The notes under the pieces: model-generated
Seen by the model: the letters and a program-made list of their open reading frames with translations, nothing else
Database searches by the model: none
Told to the model about the DNA's origin: nothing
DNA from: Tridacna crocea
Taxonomy: Eukaryota > Mollusca > Bivalvia > Cardiida > Cardiidae
Direction: 5' to 3'
Assembly: GCA_943736015.1 (NCBI GenBank)
Contig: OX031063.1
Span: 31,306,172 to 31,370,171, forward strand
Length of the DNA stretch: 64,000 nt
Position numbers and translations under genes: made by a program
In this document: positions 20,179-35,566 of the stretch, piece by piece
How positions within the stretch are numbered: position 1 is the stretch's first letter
Layout of the letters: the number at the start of each line of letters is the position of its first letter

Positions 20179-22369
20179 CATCGAACTTAGAACGTATTTC
20201 ACCGCCTGAGACAAAGTAAAAGGAACCAAAAGAACACATTTCCGACTGGCGTTGCAGGCTAACAGGAAGGGAGTAAAATCTCTGGAAGGACACAGGCTTG
20301 TAGCTTGATCAAACATCTCACTCACCAAGGCTGCCATCTCAATTCTTAAAATAACATAAAGCAAGCTGTTGTAGTAACCAATGGACAGAGGATACATCTT
20401 CGAACTGTGGGCATATCAAGAAGGCAAGGGATACAGTCTAATTGAAAACGGGTAAATTTTAAGACAGAACACAGCTTTAGGGCCTTATGGTATATACGAG
20501 TGACTTAGACTGAGGGTTTTCCATTCCTTACTTTGGGTTCAACGATCTAATCTTTTAAGACTGGAAGAAAAGTTGCATTTGGGATACTCTGAAATTACTC
20601 TTACAGATTTAAAGTACATGTCAGGAAAAGAGTGCATAGACAATCTCTGCATAAGGCACCATATGATTGAGGCAGTGGTTCAGGGCCTGGGGGCTACGTT
20701 CAACTGACTAAAGGGACGATTTCAAAGTCTTAGAGGATACGAAATAGAATGGCGAAACATTCCACGAACCGAGGATACAATCTCAAGGACTCAATACGCT
20801 TGTTACGAATTCATGGTTGGTTTGGGGGCGCTGTGAATATGAAATCGCCGACTGGGGGTACAGGCTTCGGAACTTGTGCAGTAACAGAAAGGTAGAATGA
20901 CACTTTCAGGACCTATTGGCAGGCAATTTCAAGCGGTATGGAGCTCGAAACTAAAGGTGTAAACTCAAAGAAAAACAATAAATATTTCTCGGACTGAGGG
21001 TACATCTCTTCAACTACAGGTAAATCAAACAGACTGAAAGGGGTAATGCATGGCATTTCCTTAAATTGAAATTAAAAACAAGTTTATAGACCATTTGCAT
21101 TTGACAGACCGACGATACATCTTACAGAAACACACACATACAAGGGACCAAAAGGTGATTAATCATATCGAATAACTTCCAGAGGTAAGGTTTATCTCAG
21201 TGACTAAGGCTAAAGCTGAATGAAGTAGAAAAATAAGGAACTAGTTGATTCTCAAGCGTTCGTCGACTCAGCTCATGGTATTGAGTTCATCTCACAAATT
21301 GAGGGTACATACTGGGATTGGGTTAAATGAGATTAAAGACGATGGTAAGGACTAATGGGCTAGTAATACGGACTAAATGTATTTTTCCCGATATGAAAGA
21401 ACAACCTGTGGACTGAGGATACAATCAGTAAGAAACAGAGATTACTTGTTTTATGGAACTGATGCGGCAAAGTATCTTCTCATCTCAGTGCTGATAATCC
21501 TTCAAACACAGTCAGAAAAAGAAAGCAGCAAGTGCCAAAGGGAACAATATTGTGCGAAGTACTGGTACAGCAAAGCATTGATCTCCCTCCTAATAGCTTG
21601 TATCTTTCTTTAAATTGAATCAAAAACTCTGCCTTTCAAGCCTCTTAAAATTCACTTCTGCAAAATTCTAAATATGTGGCCATCAGAATCTAGTGTTCAC
21701 ACATTTTGCTTTTTCCATCATTGTTCTTTACAAACAGTTACAATGTCTTCTTGCGCATAACAACCTTCCAGGAATAAATAAATACAGACTGGAAATGTAT
21801 TTCCCTTTGTGAAAGTAAAATCTGCGGACTAACGACAATCACTTAGACTGAAAATATGCTCTGTAGAATTAATGACTGTTATACTGACAGGGAGCAATCT
21901 TATATCAGCGCTCATTATTATTTCGACTATGTTATATGAGAAAAGCAGCCAGTGTCAAAGGGAACAACATTGTGCGAAGTACTGGTAAATAGTTATCCTC
22001 CCTGTAAAAGCTTATATTTTCTTGAATCCGCACCTGTGCATCATTTTTCTGCACAAAATGTTAAAATTTGTTCTTGCACATAAAATCCCTTTAGAAATCA
22101 AGTAAACATGTAAAAATCAAATTCACTTCCCTCTCTCTCTCAGATCGTATTGCCCAGTTGCTTGGTCGGTAAAGTACATGGCTTATAACCTATACACTCG
22201 CAGGTCCACTCCCCAAGCTGTACCAATTTCTGTCTAGTGGTTTGGAAAGACTGTTACAAGAGCACTGACCGCGCCATTTACCTGACATCTAGGTAAAACA
22301 CCATTAAAAACAACATGCAAACACAGAAATCTAACTCCGCTACAACATCCAGCACTACCAACTTAATCG

Positions 22370-22400
<31 letters not shown>

Positions 22401-25302
22401 AGCAATTCTTAGAAAGCTTCACAACTGCCGTAAACTTGAACAGCTTTACTCAATACAAGTTTAGTTCACTTTTCAACACTGTTAAAAGAAATCGGAAAAA
22501 ACATATTTGTTCTACAAATCAGCTCCATTTCTGTACTCGATTTCCAACTTGGCCAAAGTATTTCAAATTGCTTATCCACAGTTTTTCCTTTTATTATCTT
22601 AAGAAGTTTTGATTCTTTCCAAAAGATCAGTAAACAACAAGTAAATAAAAACTTATTATTCTAGTGCTTTTTCATGATATTGTGACAACCTTCGGGATAT
22701 GATACCAGTACTTTCTCCTTTTATAGCAAGATCTTTTAAAGGTAATGCAAACAAGACTTATAAAACATATTTCTCGCTTACCTTATCGATATCCCGTCTA
22801 TTGATCGATTAACTTCAAAAGTAGACTTCGGCAACATAGTCCTTTGCTTCATCACTTCTTTACAAGATCAGATTGTGTCAAGGATTCCTAAACATGAAAT
22901 ATCAAAAAACACATTCTCTCTTTCTGTCTGTCTGTCTGTCTCTCAGCATCACTGACCAAAGGTCTATAGTTCGATTTCTCGGCCAATCTTATTTTCTGTG
23001 TCAGGATTCGGGAAGGTAGAAAGGAAAGGACCCGTTAAATAAACTCAAATAAAACATAGGTAATTGCCTGTGATATAACTCAAAGTATGTTGAAGTCGTC
23101 AGATCGGGCTCATAACTTCCATTTTCGTTAACATGACGCTCTTTAAGATCTGAACAAATAGAAAACAAAACTTCATCAGCGTAATTCTCAGCTAAGTTGC
23201 TCAGTTGATGCCATGATCGGCCTGAAACTTGGGGTTAACAGGTTCGATTTCCCAGCTGTTGCAATTTTTATCCGAGATTTGATATTATTTTCTCGTCACT
23301 CCGCATTTTCTTTCCCTTCTTTCAATTCACAACACAACTGGACATCACTTTTCTTTACAAAAATGTTACCATTTCTTCTCGCACATAACAATCCTCCAGG
23401 AATAAAAGTAGCGGCAAAGTAATGTTTCACGATTAAAACCCAAGGTTCTATAGTTCGATAGCCCGGCTATTCTAATTTTCTTTTTCAGGATTGGTGCGTG
23501 CCATATAACTGAAATTATGTTGAAATCGTCAGATCGGGCTCATAACTTTCATTTTCGTTAACATGGCTCCCTTAAAGATATGATCGATCACAAAATCTTC
23601 ATCAGCATGATTTTTTACCTTAGTTGCTCAGTTGATGACGAACGAGGCCTGAAACTAGGGGTTCTCGGGTTCGATTCCCCAGCTATTCGACTCTATTTTT
23701 TTAAGTTTTGATTACATGACAAGCGTCATTCATTATACATCGCTCACATTTTGCCCCTTAAATTCAGAAAAGAACTCCTACCTGGTTTTTTATAAAATGT
23801 AACTATGTCTACTCGTATAGAACAATCCCCAAGGCATAAAGTGAAAACTTCAAAATCAGCTAATTTCCTTCAATCCCGCTCTCACTCCCTCTCTCTTTAG
23901 ACCGTCCATCATTAGCCAAGGCAGCGGCAAAGTAACGTTCCAGGCTTTAAACTGAAGGTTCTATGGTTCGAATCCCAGCATATCTAATTTCCATCTTTAG
24001 ACCAGTTATATTTTAGTTTTATAATTATAGGTCTCCTCTGTTTCTGGGGACTTTTACCACCCATATGCCACAGAGGCGAAGGCAGCCACCAATTTCTAAG
24101 GCCCCGAGTGGCGGGGGCCCTATTAAATTTTCATCGCTCACAGATTTTTTTGTTTTGGAATAATGTGCAAGGTACTGGTAAGTGAAATTCCAACACAGCA
24201 TGGATGGTGCACATATAACTGATATGACTGAAATAATACACTTTCAACTCTGTATGAATCCGCTACAAAAAATTACACTCAAAATTACGGACTGGGGGAG
24301 CATCATATCAAGTAAGAAATGATCATACAGACTGAGGAAAATATGAGAAAGGAAGCAAATTACTTTTTTAAAAGGAAAAGTATGGGCATCATGGTAAGAG
24401 AATACAGTCTTTCAAACGTAAGACACACAACAAGGATACCACAGCTGCAATATCAAGTTTGCCACTAGATAGATAGATATACAGAAAGATAGATAGGTAG
24501 ATAGATATGTAGATAGAGTGATAGAAAGATAGATAGATAGAATTAAAAGTACAAAAAGCGAAAGAAATTGATGGGATAGTGAGACGAGAGGAAAGTTTGA
24601 AGGAAGGAAAACGAAGTCAAGGGAGACAGAAAGAGAGAACTTGACAGAATAGATAAATAGAAAATGAGACAGAAGATAGTGGAATAGCGAAAGAGACAGA
24701 AAGAAACAGAGACAGAGAGACTGTGTTAAAGGAGGCAGTGAGATACAGATAGAAAGAGGGAGGAAAAGAAATAGGAAGGGATAGAGAGAGAAATATAGAG
24801 CGAGAGGAAGACAGAAAGCGAGAGAGAGAGAGAGACAGAGATACAGCAAGAGACTGAGAGTGGAAGTCAGTGTTGAGAGAAAGATAAAATGAGGAGCAGA
24901 GAGTAAGACAAACAGTTCGAAAGGCAGTAGATAGAGAAGAAGGGCCAAAGAGAGAAAAAGAGAGAAACAATAGAGATAGACAAATGGAGAGAAATGTAGA
25001 GAGACAGAAATAGCGAACCAGAGATAGAAATAGATATCGAAATGAAGAAGAGATAGAGAGTGAGAGATTACAGAAATGAGGGTGATTACATTATTTTCAG
25101 ATCGTTCAGACTGAGGGTTAAGATCATGAAGAAGACGTTGAGGCCGAAGAGTTATCGGTGAAACACAGGGTTCATAAGTTTCGTCATCGGAAGGCACATT
25201 CAATTAAGTTAGGTTCAAATATGAAAAAAAAAACAGAATAAACAAGCTAATCGAGCATTGGGTTGAAATAATAGAAGGACATTGTTTCATGGTTTGGGGG
25301 AA
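20179..25302. repeat. Repeat unit 5 (5124 bp, mosaic gamma-Q)
   Basis: Gamma left half (extra G near 20828, extra CA near 21134, single 'ctagtgg'), with the 117-bp block present (23034-23150, 'gttaaataaac' form). The tail is the Q type shared only with unit 6: an extra T in the T-run near 23700, 'caatccccaagg' near 23824, 'gcagtagatagag' near 24925, one A lost near 25017 and a longer A-run near 25223. Confidence 0.97.
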
Positions 25303-28300
25303 CATCGAACTTAGAACGTATTTCACCGCCTGAGACAAAGTAAAAGGAACCAAAAGAACACATTTCCGACTGGCGTTGCAGGCTAACAGGAAGGGAGTAA
25401 AATCTCTGGAAGGACACAGGCTTGTAGCTTGATCAAACATCTCACTCACCAAGGCTGCCATCTCAATTCTTAAAATAACATAAAGCAAGCTGTTGTAGTA
25501 ACCAATGGACAGAGGATACATCTTCGAACTGTGGGCATATCAAGAAGGCAAGGGATACAGTCTAATTGAAAACGGGTAAATTTTAAGACAGAACACAGCT
25601 TTAGGGCCTTATGGTATATACGAGTGACTTAGACTGAGGGTTTTCCTTTCCTTACTTTGGGTTCAACGATCTAATCTTTTAAGACTGGAAGAAAAGTTGC
25701 ATTTGGGATACTCTGAAATTACTCTTACAGATTTAAAGTACATGTCAGGAAAAGAGTGCATAGACAATCTCTGCATAAGGCACCATATGATTGAGGCAGT
25801 GGTTCAGGGCCTGGGGGCTACGTTCAACTGACTAAAGGGACGATTTCAAAGTCTTAGAGGATACGAAATAGAATGGCGAAACATTCCACGAACCGAGGAT
25901 ACAATCTCAAGGACTCAATACGCTTGTTACGAATTCATGGTTGGTTTGGGGCGCTGTGAATATGAAATCGCCGACTGGGGGTACAGGCTTCGGAACTTGT
26001 GCAGTAACAGAAAGGCAGAATGACACTTTCAGGACCTATTGGCAGGCAATTTCAAGCGGTATGGAGCTCGAAACTAAAGGTGTAAACTCAAAGAAAAACA
26101 ATAAATATTTCTCGGACTGAGGGTACATCTCTTCAACTACAGGTAAATCAAACAGACTGAAAGGGGTAATGCATGGCATTTCCTTAAATTGAAATTAAAA
26201 ACAAGTTTATAGACCATTTGCATTTGACAGACCGACGATACATCTTACAGAAACACACATACAAGGGACCAAAAGGTGATTAATCATATCGAATAACTTC
26301 CAGAGGTAAGGTTTATCTCAGTGACTAAGGCTAAAGCTGAATGAAGTAGAAAAATAAGGAACTAGTTGATTCTCAAGCGTTCGTCGACTCAGCTCATGGT
26401 ATTGAGTTCATCTCACAAATTGAGGGTACATACTGGGATTGGGTTACATGAGATTAAAGACGATGGTAAGGACTAATGGGCTAGTAATACGGACTAAATG
26501 TATTTTTCCCGATATGAAAGAACAACCTGTGGACTGAGGATACAATCAGTAAGAAACAGAGATTACTTGTTTTATGGAACTGATGCGGCAAAGTATCTTC
26601 TCATCTCAGTGCTGATAATCCTTCAAACACAGTCAGAAAAAGAAAGCAGCAAGTGCCAAAGGGAACAATATTGTGCGAAGTACTGGTACAGCAAAGCATT
26701 GATCTCCCTCTTAATAGCTTGTATCTTTCTTTAAATTGAATCAAAAACTCTGCCTTTCAAGCCTCTTAAAATTCACTTCTGCAAAATTCTAAATATGTGG
26801 CCATCAGAATCTAGTGTTCACACATTTTGCTTTTTCCATCATTGTTCTTTACAAACAGTTACAATGTCTTCTTGCGCATAACAACCTTCCAGGAATAAAT
26901 AATAAAGACTGGAAATGTATTTCCCTTTGTGAAAGTAAAATCTGCGGACTAACGACAATCACTTAGACTGAAAATATGCTCTGTAGAATTAATGACTGTT
27001 ATACTGACAGGGCGCAATCTTATCTCAGCGCTCATTATTATTTCGACTATGTTATATGAGAAAAGCAGCCAGTGTCAAAGGGAACAACATTGTGCGAAGT
27101 ACTGGTAAATAGTTATCCTCCCTGTAAAAGCTTATATTTTCTTGAATCCGCACCTGTGCATCATTTTTCTGCACAAAATGTTAAAATTTGTTCTTGCACA
27201 TAAAATCCCTTTAGAAATCAAGTAAACATGTAAAAATCAAATTCACTTCCCTCTCTCTCTCAGATCGTATTGCCCAGTTGCTTGGTCGGTAAAGTACATG
27301 GCTTATAACCTATACACTCGCAGGTCCACTCCCCAAGCTGTACCAATTTCTGTCTAGTGGCTAGTGGTTTGGAAAGACTGTTACAAGAGCACTGACCGCG
27401 CCATTTACCTGACATCTAGGTAAAACACCATTAAAAACAACATGCAAACACAGAAATCTAACTCCGCTACAACATCCAGCACTAACAACTTAATCGTCAT
27501 CATCATCATCATCATCCAAGCAATTCTTAGAAAGCTTCACAACTGCCGTAAACTTGAACAGCTTTACTCAATACAAGTTTAGTTCACTTTTCAACACTGT
27601 TAAAAGAAATCGGAAAAAACATCTTTGTTCTACAAATCAGCTCCATTTCTGTACTCGATTTCCAACTTGGCCAAAGTATTTCAAATTGCTTATCCACAGT
27701 TTTTCCTTTTATTATCTTAAGAAGTTTTGATTCTTTCCAAAAGATCAGTAAACAACAAGTAAATAAAAACTTATTATTCTAGTGCTTTTTCATGATATTG
27801 TGACAACCTTCGGGATATGATACCAGTACTTTCTCCTTTTATAGCAAGATCTTTTAAAGGTAATGCAAACAAGACTTATAAAACATATTTCTCGCTTACC
27901 TTATCGATATCCCGTCTATTGATCGATTAACTTCAAAAGTAGACTTCGGCAACATAGTCCTTTGCTTCATCACTTCTTTACAAGATCAGATTGTGTCAAG
28001 GATTCCTAAACATGAAATATCAAAAAACACATTCTCTCTTTTTGTCTGTCTGTCTGTCTCTCAGCATCACTGACCAAAGGTCTATAGTTCGATTTCTCGG
28101 CCAATCTTATTTTCTGTGTCAGGATTCGGGAAGGTAGAAAGGAAAGGACCCGTTAAACAAACTCAAATAAAACATAGGTAATTGCCTGTGATATAACTCA
28201 AAGTATGTTGAAGTCGTCAGATCGGGCTCATAACTTCCATTTTCGTTAACATGACGCTCTTTAAGATCTGAACAAATAGAAAACAAAACTTCATCAGCGT

Positions 28301-30420
28301 AATTCTCAGCTAAGTTGCTCAGTTGATGCCATGATCGGCCTGAAACTTGGGGTTAACAGGTTCGATTTCCCAGCTGTTGCTATTTTTATCCGAGATTTGA
28401 TATTATTTTCTCGTCACTCCGCATTTTCTTTCCCTTCTTTCAATTCACAACACAACTGGACATCACTTTTCTTTACAAAAATGTTACCATTTCTTCTCGC
28501 ACATAACAACCCTCCAGGAATAAAAGTAGCGGCAAAGTAATGTTTCACGATTAAAACCCAAGGTTCTATAGTTCGATAGCCCGGCTATTCTAATTTTCTT
28601 TTTCAGGATTGGTGCGTGCCATATAACTGAAATTATGTTGAAATCGTCAGATCGGGCTCATAACTTTCATTTTCGTTAACATGGCTCCCTTAAAAATATG
28701 ATCGATCACAAAATCTTCATCAGCATGATTTTTTACCTTAGTTGCTCAGTTGATGACGAACGAGGCCTGAAACTAGGGGTTCTCGGGTTCGATTCCCCAG
28801 CTATTCGACTCTATTTTTTTAAGTTTTGATTACATGACAAGCGTCATTCATTATACATCGCTCACATTTTGCCCCTTAAATTCAGAAAAGAACTCCTACC
28901 TGGTTTTTTATAAAATGTAACTATGTCTACTCGTATAGAACAATCCCCAAGGCATAAAGTGAAAACTTCAAAATCAGCTAATTTCCTTCAATCCCGCTCT
29001 CACTCCCTCTCTCTTTAGACCGTCCATCATTAGCCAAGGCAGCGGCAAAGTAACGTTCCAGGCTTTAAACTGAAGGTTCTATGGTTCGAATCCCAGCATA
29101 TCTAATTTCCATCTTTAGACCAGTTATATTTTAGTTTTATAATTATAGGTCTCCTCTGTTTCTGGGGACTTTTACCACCCATATGCCACAGAGGCGAAGG
29201 CAGCCACCAATTTCTAAGGCCCCGAGTGGCGGGGGCCCTATTAAATTTTCATCGCTCACAGATTTTTTTGTTTTGGAATAATGTGCAAGGTACTGGTAAG
29301 TGAAATTCCAACACAGCATGGATGGTGCACATATAACTGATATGACTGAAATAATACACTTTCAACTCTGTATGAATCCGCTACAAAAAATTACACTCAA
29401 AATTACGGACTGGGGGAGCATCATATCAAGTAAGAAATGATCATACAGACTGAGGAAAATATGAGAAAGGAAGCAAATTACTTTTTTAAAAGGAAAAGTA
29501 TGGGCATCATGGTAAGAGAATACAGTCTTTCAAACGTAAGACACACAACAAGGATACCACAGCTGCAATATCAAGTTTGCCACTAGATAGATAGATATAC
29601 AGAAAGATAGATAGGTAGATAGATATGTAGATAGAGTGATAGAAAGATAGATAGATAGAATTAAAAGTACAAAAAGCGAAAGAAATTGATGGGATAGTGA
29701 GACGAGAGGAAAGTTTGAAGGAAGGAAAACGAAGTCAAGGGAGACAGAAAGAGAGAACTTGACAGAATAGATAAATAGAAAATGAGACAGAAGATAGTGG
29801 AATAGCGAAAGAGACAGAAAGAAACAGAGACAGAGAGACTGTGTTAAAGGAGGCAGTGAGATACAGATAGAAAGAGGGAGGAAAAGAAATAGGAAGGGAT
29901 AGAGAGAGAAATATAGAGCGAGAGGAAGACAGAAAGCGAGAGAGAGAGAGAGACAGAGATACAGCAAGAGACTGAGAGTGGAAGTCAGTGTTGAGAGAAA
30001 GATAAAATGAGGAGCAGAGAGTAAGACAAACAGTTCGAAAGGCAGTAGATAGAGAAGAAGGGCCAAAGAGAGAAAAAGAGAGAAACAATAGAGATAGACA
30101 AATGGAGAGAAATGTAGAGAGACAGAAATAGCGAACCAGAGATAGAAATAGATATCGAAATGAAGAAGAGATAGAGAGTGAGAGATTACAGAAATGAGGG
30201 TGATTACATTATTTTCAGATCGTTCAGACTGAGGGTTAAGATCATGAAGAAGACGTTGAGGCCGAAGAGTTATCGGTGAAACACAGGGTTCATAAGTTTC
30301 GTCATCGGAAGGCACATTCAATTAAGTTAGGTTCAAATATGAAAAAAAAAACAGAATAAACAAGCTAATCGAGCATTGGGTTGAAATAATAGAAGGACAT
30401 TGTTTCATGGTTTGGGGGAA
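25303..30420. repeat. Repeat unit 6 (5118 bp, mosaic alpha-Q)
   Basis: Alpha left half ('ggcagaatg' near 26016, the short run near 26900, 'actaacaac' near 27481) with only six CAT triplets, the shortest allele seen. The 117-bp block is present (28152-28268) in the 'gttaaacaaac' form of units 1 and 7. The tail carries all the Q-type variants of unit 5. Units 5 and 6 therefore share a right half while their left halves belong to different types. Confidence 0.97.
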
Positions 30421-32614
30421 CATCGAACTTAGAACGTATTTCACCGCCTGAGACAAAGTAAAAGGAACCAAAAGAACACATTTCCGACTGGCGTTGCAGG
30501 CTAACAGGAAGGGAGTAAAATCTCTGGAAGGACACAGGCTTGTAGCTTGATCAAACATCTCACTCACCAAGGCTGCCATCTCAATTCTTAAAATAACATA
30601 AAGCAAGCTGTTGTAGTAACCAATGGACAGAGGATACATCTTCGAACTGTGGGCATATCAAGAAGGCAAGCGATACAGTCTAATTGAAAACGGGTAAATT
30701 TTAAGACAGAACACAGCTTTAGGGCCTTATGGTATATACGAGTGACTTAGACTGAGGGTTTTCCATTCCTTACTTTGGGTTCAACGATCTAATCTTTTAA
30801 GACTGGAAGAAAAGTTGCATTTGGGATACTCTGAAATTACTCTTACAGATTTAAAGTACATGTCAGGAAAAGAGTGCATAGACAATCTCTGCATAAGGCA
30901 CCATATGATTGAGGCAGTGGTTCAGGGCCTGGGGGCTACGTTCAACTGACTAAAGGGACGATTTCAAAGTCTTAGAGGATACGAAATAGAATGGCGAAAC
31001 ATTCCACGAACCGAGGATACAATCTCAAGGACTCAATACGCTTGTTACGAATTCATGGTTGGTTTGGGGCGCTGTGAATATGAAATCGCCGACTGGGGGT
31101 ACAGGCTTCGGAACTTGTGCAGTAACAGAAAGGCAGAATGACACTTTCAGGACCTATTGGCAGGCAATTTCAAGCGGTATGGAGCTCGAAACTAAAGGTG
31201 TAAACTCAAAGAAAAACAATAAATATTTCTCGGACTGAGGGTACATCTCTTCAACTACAGGTAAATCAAACAGACTGAAAGGGGTAATGCATGGCATTTC
31301 CTTAAATTGAAATTAAAAACAAGTTTATAGACCATTTGCATTTGACAGACCGACGATACATCTTACAGAAACACACATACAAGGGACCAAAAGGTGATTA
31401 ATCATATCGAATAACTTCCAGAGGTAAGGTTTATCTCAGTGACTAAGGCTAAAGCTGAATGAAGTAGAAAAATAAGGAACTAGTTGATTCTCAAGCGTTC
31501 GTCGACTCAGCTCATGGTATTGAGTTCATCTCACAAATTGAGGGTACATACTGGGATTGGGTTACATGGGATTAAAGACGATGGTAAGGACTAATGGGCT
31601 AGTAATACGGACTAAATGTATTTTTCCCGATATGAAAGAACAACCTGTGGACTGAGGATACAATCAGTAAGAAACAGAGATTACTTGTTTTATGGAACTG
31701 ATGCGGCAAAGTATCTTCTCATCTCAGTGCTGATAATCCTTCAAACACAGTCAGAAAAAGAAAGCAGCAAGTGCCAAAGGGAACAATATTGTGCGAAGTA
31801 CTGGTACAGCAAAGCATTGATCTCCCTCCTAATAGCTTGTATCTTTCTTTAAATTGAATCAAAAACTCTGCCTTTCAAGCCTCTTAAAATTCACTTCTGC
31901 AAAATTCTAAATATGTGGCCATCAGAATCTAGTGTTCACACATTTTGCTTTTTCCATCATTGTTCTTTACAAACAGTTACAATGTCTTCTTGCGCATAAC
32001 AACCTTCCAGGAATAAATAATAAAGACTGGAAATGTATTTCCCTTTGTGAAAGTAAAATCTGCGGACTAACGACAATCACTTAGACTGAAAATATGCTCT
32101 GTAGAATTAATGACTGTTATACTGACAGGGCGCAATCTTATCTCAGCGCTCATTATTATTTCGACTATGTTATATGAGAAAAGCAGCCAGTGTCAAAGGG
32201 AACAACATTGTGCGAAGTACTGGTAAATAGTTATCCTCCCTGTAAAAGCTTATATTTTCTTGAATCCGCACCTCTGCATCATTTTTCTGCACAAAATGTT
32301 AAAATTTGTTCTTGCACATAAAATCCCTTTAGAAATCAAGTAAACATGTAAAAATCAAATTCACTTCCCTCTCTCTCTCAGATCGTATTGCCCAGTTGCT
32401 TGGTCGGTAAAGTACATGGCTTATAACCTATACACTCGCAGGTCCACTCCCCAAGCTGTACCAATTTCTGTCTAGTGGCTAGTGGTTTGGAAAGACTGTT
32501 ACAAGAGCACTGACCGCGCCATTTACCTGACATCTAGGTAAAACACCATTAAAAACAACATGCAAACACAGAAATCTAACTCCGCTACAACATCCAGCAC
32601 TAACAACTTAATCG

Positions 32615-32645
<31 letters not shown>

Positions 32646-35566
32646 AGCAATTCTTAGAAAGCTTCACAACTGCCGTAAACTTGAACAGCTTTACTCAATA
32701 CAAGTTTAGTTCACTTTTCAACACTGTTAAAAGAAATCGGAAAAAAACATCTTTGTTCTACAAATCAGCTCCATTTCTGTACTCGATTTCCAACTTGGCC
32801 AAAGTATTTCAAATTGCTTATCCACAGTTTTTCCTTTTATTATCTTAAGAAGTTTTGATTCTTTCCAAAAGATCAGTAAACAACAAGTAAATAAAAACTT
32901 ATTATTCTAGTGCTTTTTCATGATATTGTGACAACCTTCGGGATATGATACCAGTACTTTCTCCTTTTATAGCAAGATCTTTTAAAGGTAATGCAAACAA
33001 GACTTATAAAACATATTTCTCGCTTACCTTATCGATATCCCGTCTATTGATCGATTAACTTCAAAAGTAGACTTCGGCAACATAGTCCTTTGCTTCATCA
33101 CTTCTTTACAAGATCAGATTGTGTCAAGGATTCCTAAACATGAAATATCAAAAAACACATTCTCTCTTTCTGTCTGTCTGTCTGTCTCTCAGCATCACTG
33201 ACCAAAGGTCTATAGTTCGATTTCTCGGCCAATCTTATTTTCTGTGTCAGGATTCGGGAAGGTAGAAAGGAAAGGACCCGTTAAACAAACTCAAATAAAA
33301 CATAGGTAATTGCCTGTGATATAACTCAAAGTATGTTGAAGTCGTCAGATCGGGCTCATAACTTCCATTTTCGTTAACATGACGCTCTTTAAGATCTGAA
33401 CAAATAGAAAACAAAACTTCATCAGCGTAATTCTCAGCTAAGTTGCTCAGTTGATGCCATGATCGGCCTGAAACTTGGGGTTAACAGGTTCGATTTCCCA
33501 GCTGTTGCAATTTTTATCCGAGATTTGATATTATTTTCTCGTCACTCCGCATTTTCTTTCCCTTCTTTCAATTCACAACACAACTGGACATCACTTTTCT
33601 TTACAAAAATGTTACCATTTCTTCTCGCACATAACAACCCTCCAGGAATAAAAGTAGCGGCAAAGTAATGTTTCACGATTAAAACCCAAGGTTCTATAGT
33701 TCGATAGCCCGGCTATTCTAATTTTCTTTTTCAGGATTGGTGCGTGCCATATAACTGAAATTATGTTGAAATCGTCAGATCGGGCTCATAACTTTCATTT
33801 TCGTTAACATGGCTCCCTTAAAGATATGATCGATCACAAAATCTTCATCAGCATGATTTTTTACCTTAGTTGCTCAGTTGATGACGAACGAGGCCTGAAA
33901 CTAGGGGTTCTCGGGTTCGATTCCCCAGCTATTCGACTCTATTTTTTAAGTTTTGATTACATGACAAGCGTCATTCATTATACATCGCTCACATTTTGCC
34001 CCTTAAATTCAGAAAAGAACTCCTACCTGGTTTTTTATGAAATGTAACTATGTCTACTCGTATAGAACAATCCACAAGGCATAAATGAAAACTTCAAAAT
34101 CAGCTAATTTCCTTCAATCCCGCTCTCACTCCCTCTCTCTTTAGACAGTTCATCATTAGCCAAGGCAGCGGCAAAGTAACGTTCCAGGCTTTAAACTGAA
34201 GGTTCTATGGTTCGAATCCCAGCATATCTAATTTCCATCTTTAGACCAGTTATATTTTAGTTTTATAATTATAGGTCTCCTCTGTTTCTGGGGACTTTTA
34301 CCACCCATATGCCACAGAGGCGAAGGGAGCCACCAATTTCTAAGGCCCCGAGTGGCGGGGGCCCTATTAAATTTTCATCGCTCACAGATTTTTTTGTTTT
34401 GGAATAATGTGCAAGGTACTGGTAAGTGAAATTCCAACACAGCATGGATGGTGCACATATAACTGATATGACTGAAATAATACACTTTCAACTCTGTATG
34501 AATCCGCTACAAAAAATTACACTCAAAATTACGGACTCGGGGAGCATCATATCAAGTAAGAAATGATCATACAGACTGAGGAAAATATGAGAAAGGAAGC
34601 AAATTACTTTTTTAAAAGGAAAAGTATGGGCATCATGGTAAGAGAATACAGTCTTTCAAACGTAAGACACACAACAAGGATACCACAGCTGCAATATCAA
34701 GTTTGCCACTAGATAGATAGATATACAGAAAGATAGATAGGTAGATAGATATGTAGATAGAGTGATAGAAAGATAGATAGATAGAATTAAAAAGATAGAT
34801 AGATAGAATTAAAAGTACAAAAAGCGAAAGAAATTGATGGGATAGTGAGACGAGAGGAAAGTTTGAAGGAAGGAAAACGAAGTCAAGGGAGACAGAAAGA
34901 GAGAACTTGACAGAATAGATAAATAGAAAATGAGACAGAAGATAGTGGAATAGCGAAAGAGACAGAAAGAAACAGAGACAGAGAGACTGTGTTAAAGGAG
35001 GCAGTGAGATACAGATAGAAAGAGGGAGGAAAAGAAATAGGAAGGGATAGAGAGAGAAATATAGAGCGAGAGGAAGACAGAAAGCGAGAGAGAGAGAGAG
35101 ACAGAGATACAGCAAGAGACTGAGAGTGGAAGTCAGTGTTGAGAGAAAGATAAAATGAGGAGCAGAGAGTAAGACAAACAGTTCGAACGGCAGTAGACAG
35201 AGAAGAAGGGCCAAAGAGAGAAAAAGAGAGAAACAATAGAGATAGACAAATGGAGAGAAATGTAGAGAGACAGAAATAGCGAAACCAGAGATAGAAATAG
35301 ATATCAAAATGAAGAAGAGATAGAGAGTGAGAGATTACAGAAATGAGGGTGATTACATTATTTTCAGATCGTTCAGACTGAGGGTTAAGATCATGAAGAA
35401 GACGTTGAGGCCGAAGAGTTATCGGTGAAACACAGGGTTCATAAGTTTCGTCATCGGAAGGCACATTCAATTAAGTTAGGTTCAAATATGAAAAAAACAG
35501 AATAAACAAGCTAATCGAGCATTGGGTTGAAATAATAGAAGGACATTGTTTCATGGTTTGGGGGAA
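30421..35566. repeat. Repeat unit 7 (5146 bp, type alpha-P)
   Basis: Near-duplicate of unit 1, of the same length, carrying the 117-bp block (33280-33396), nine CAT triplets and the 22-bp GATA duplication. Private differences noticed: 'ttagacagttcatc' near 34141 (two substitutions) just before tRNA-like module f, and 'gaagggagcc' near 34322, which is shared with units 3 and 12. Confidence 0.97.
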
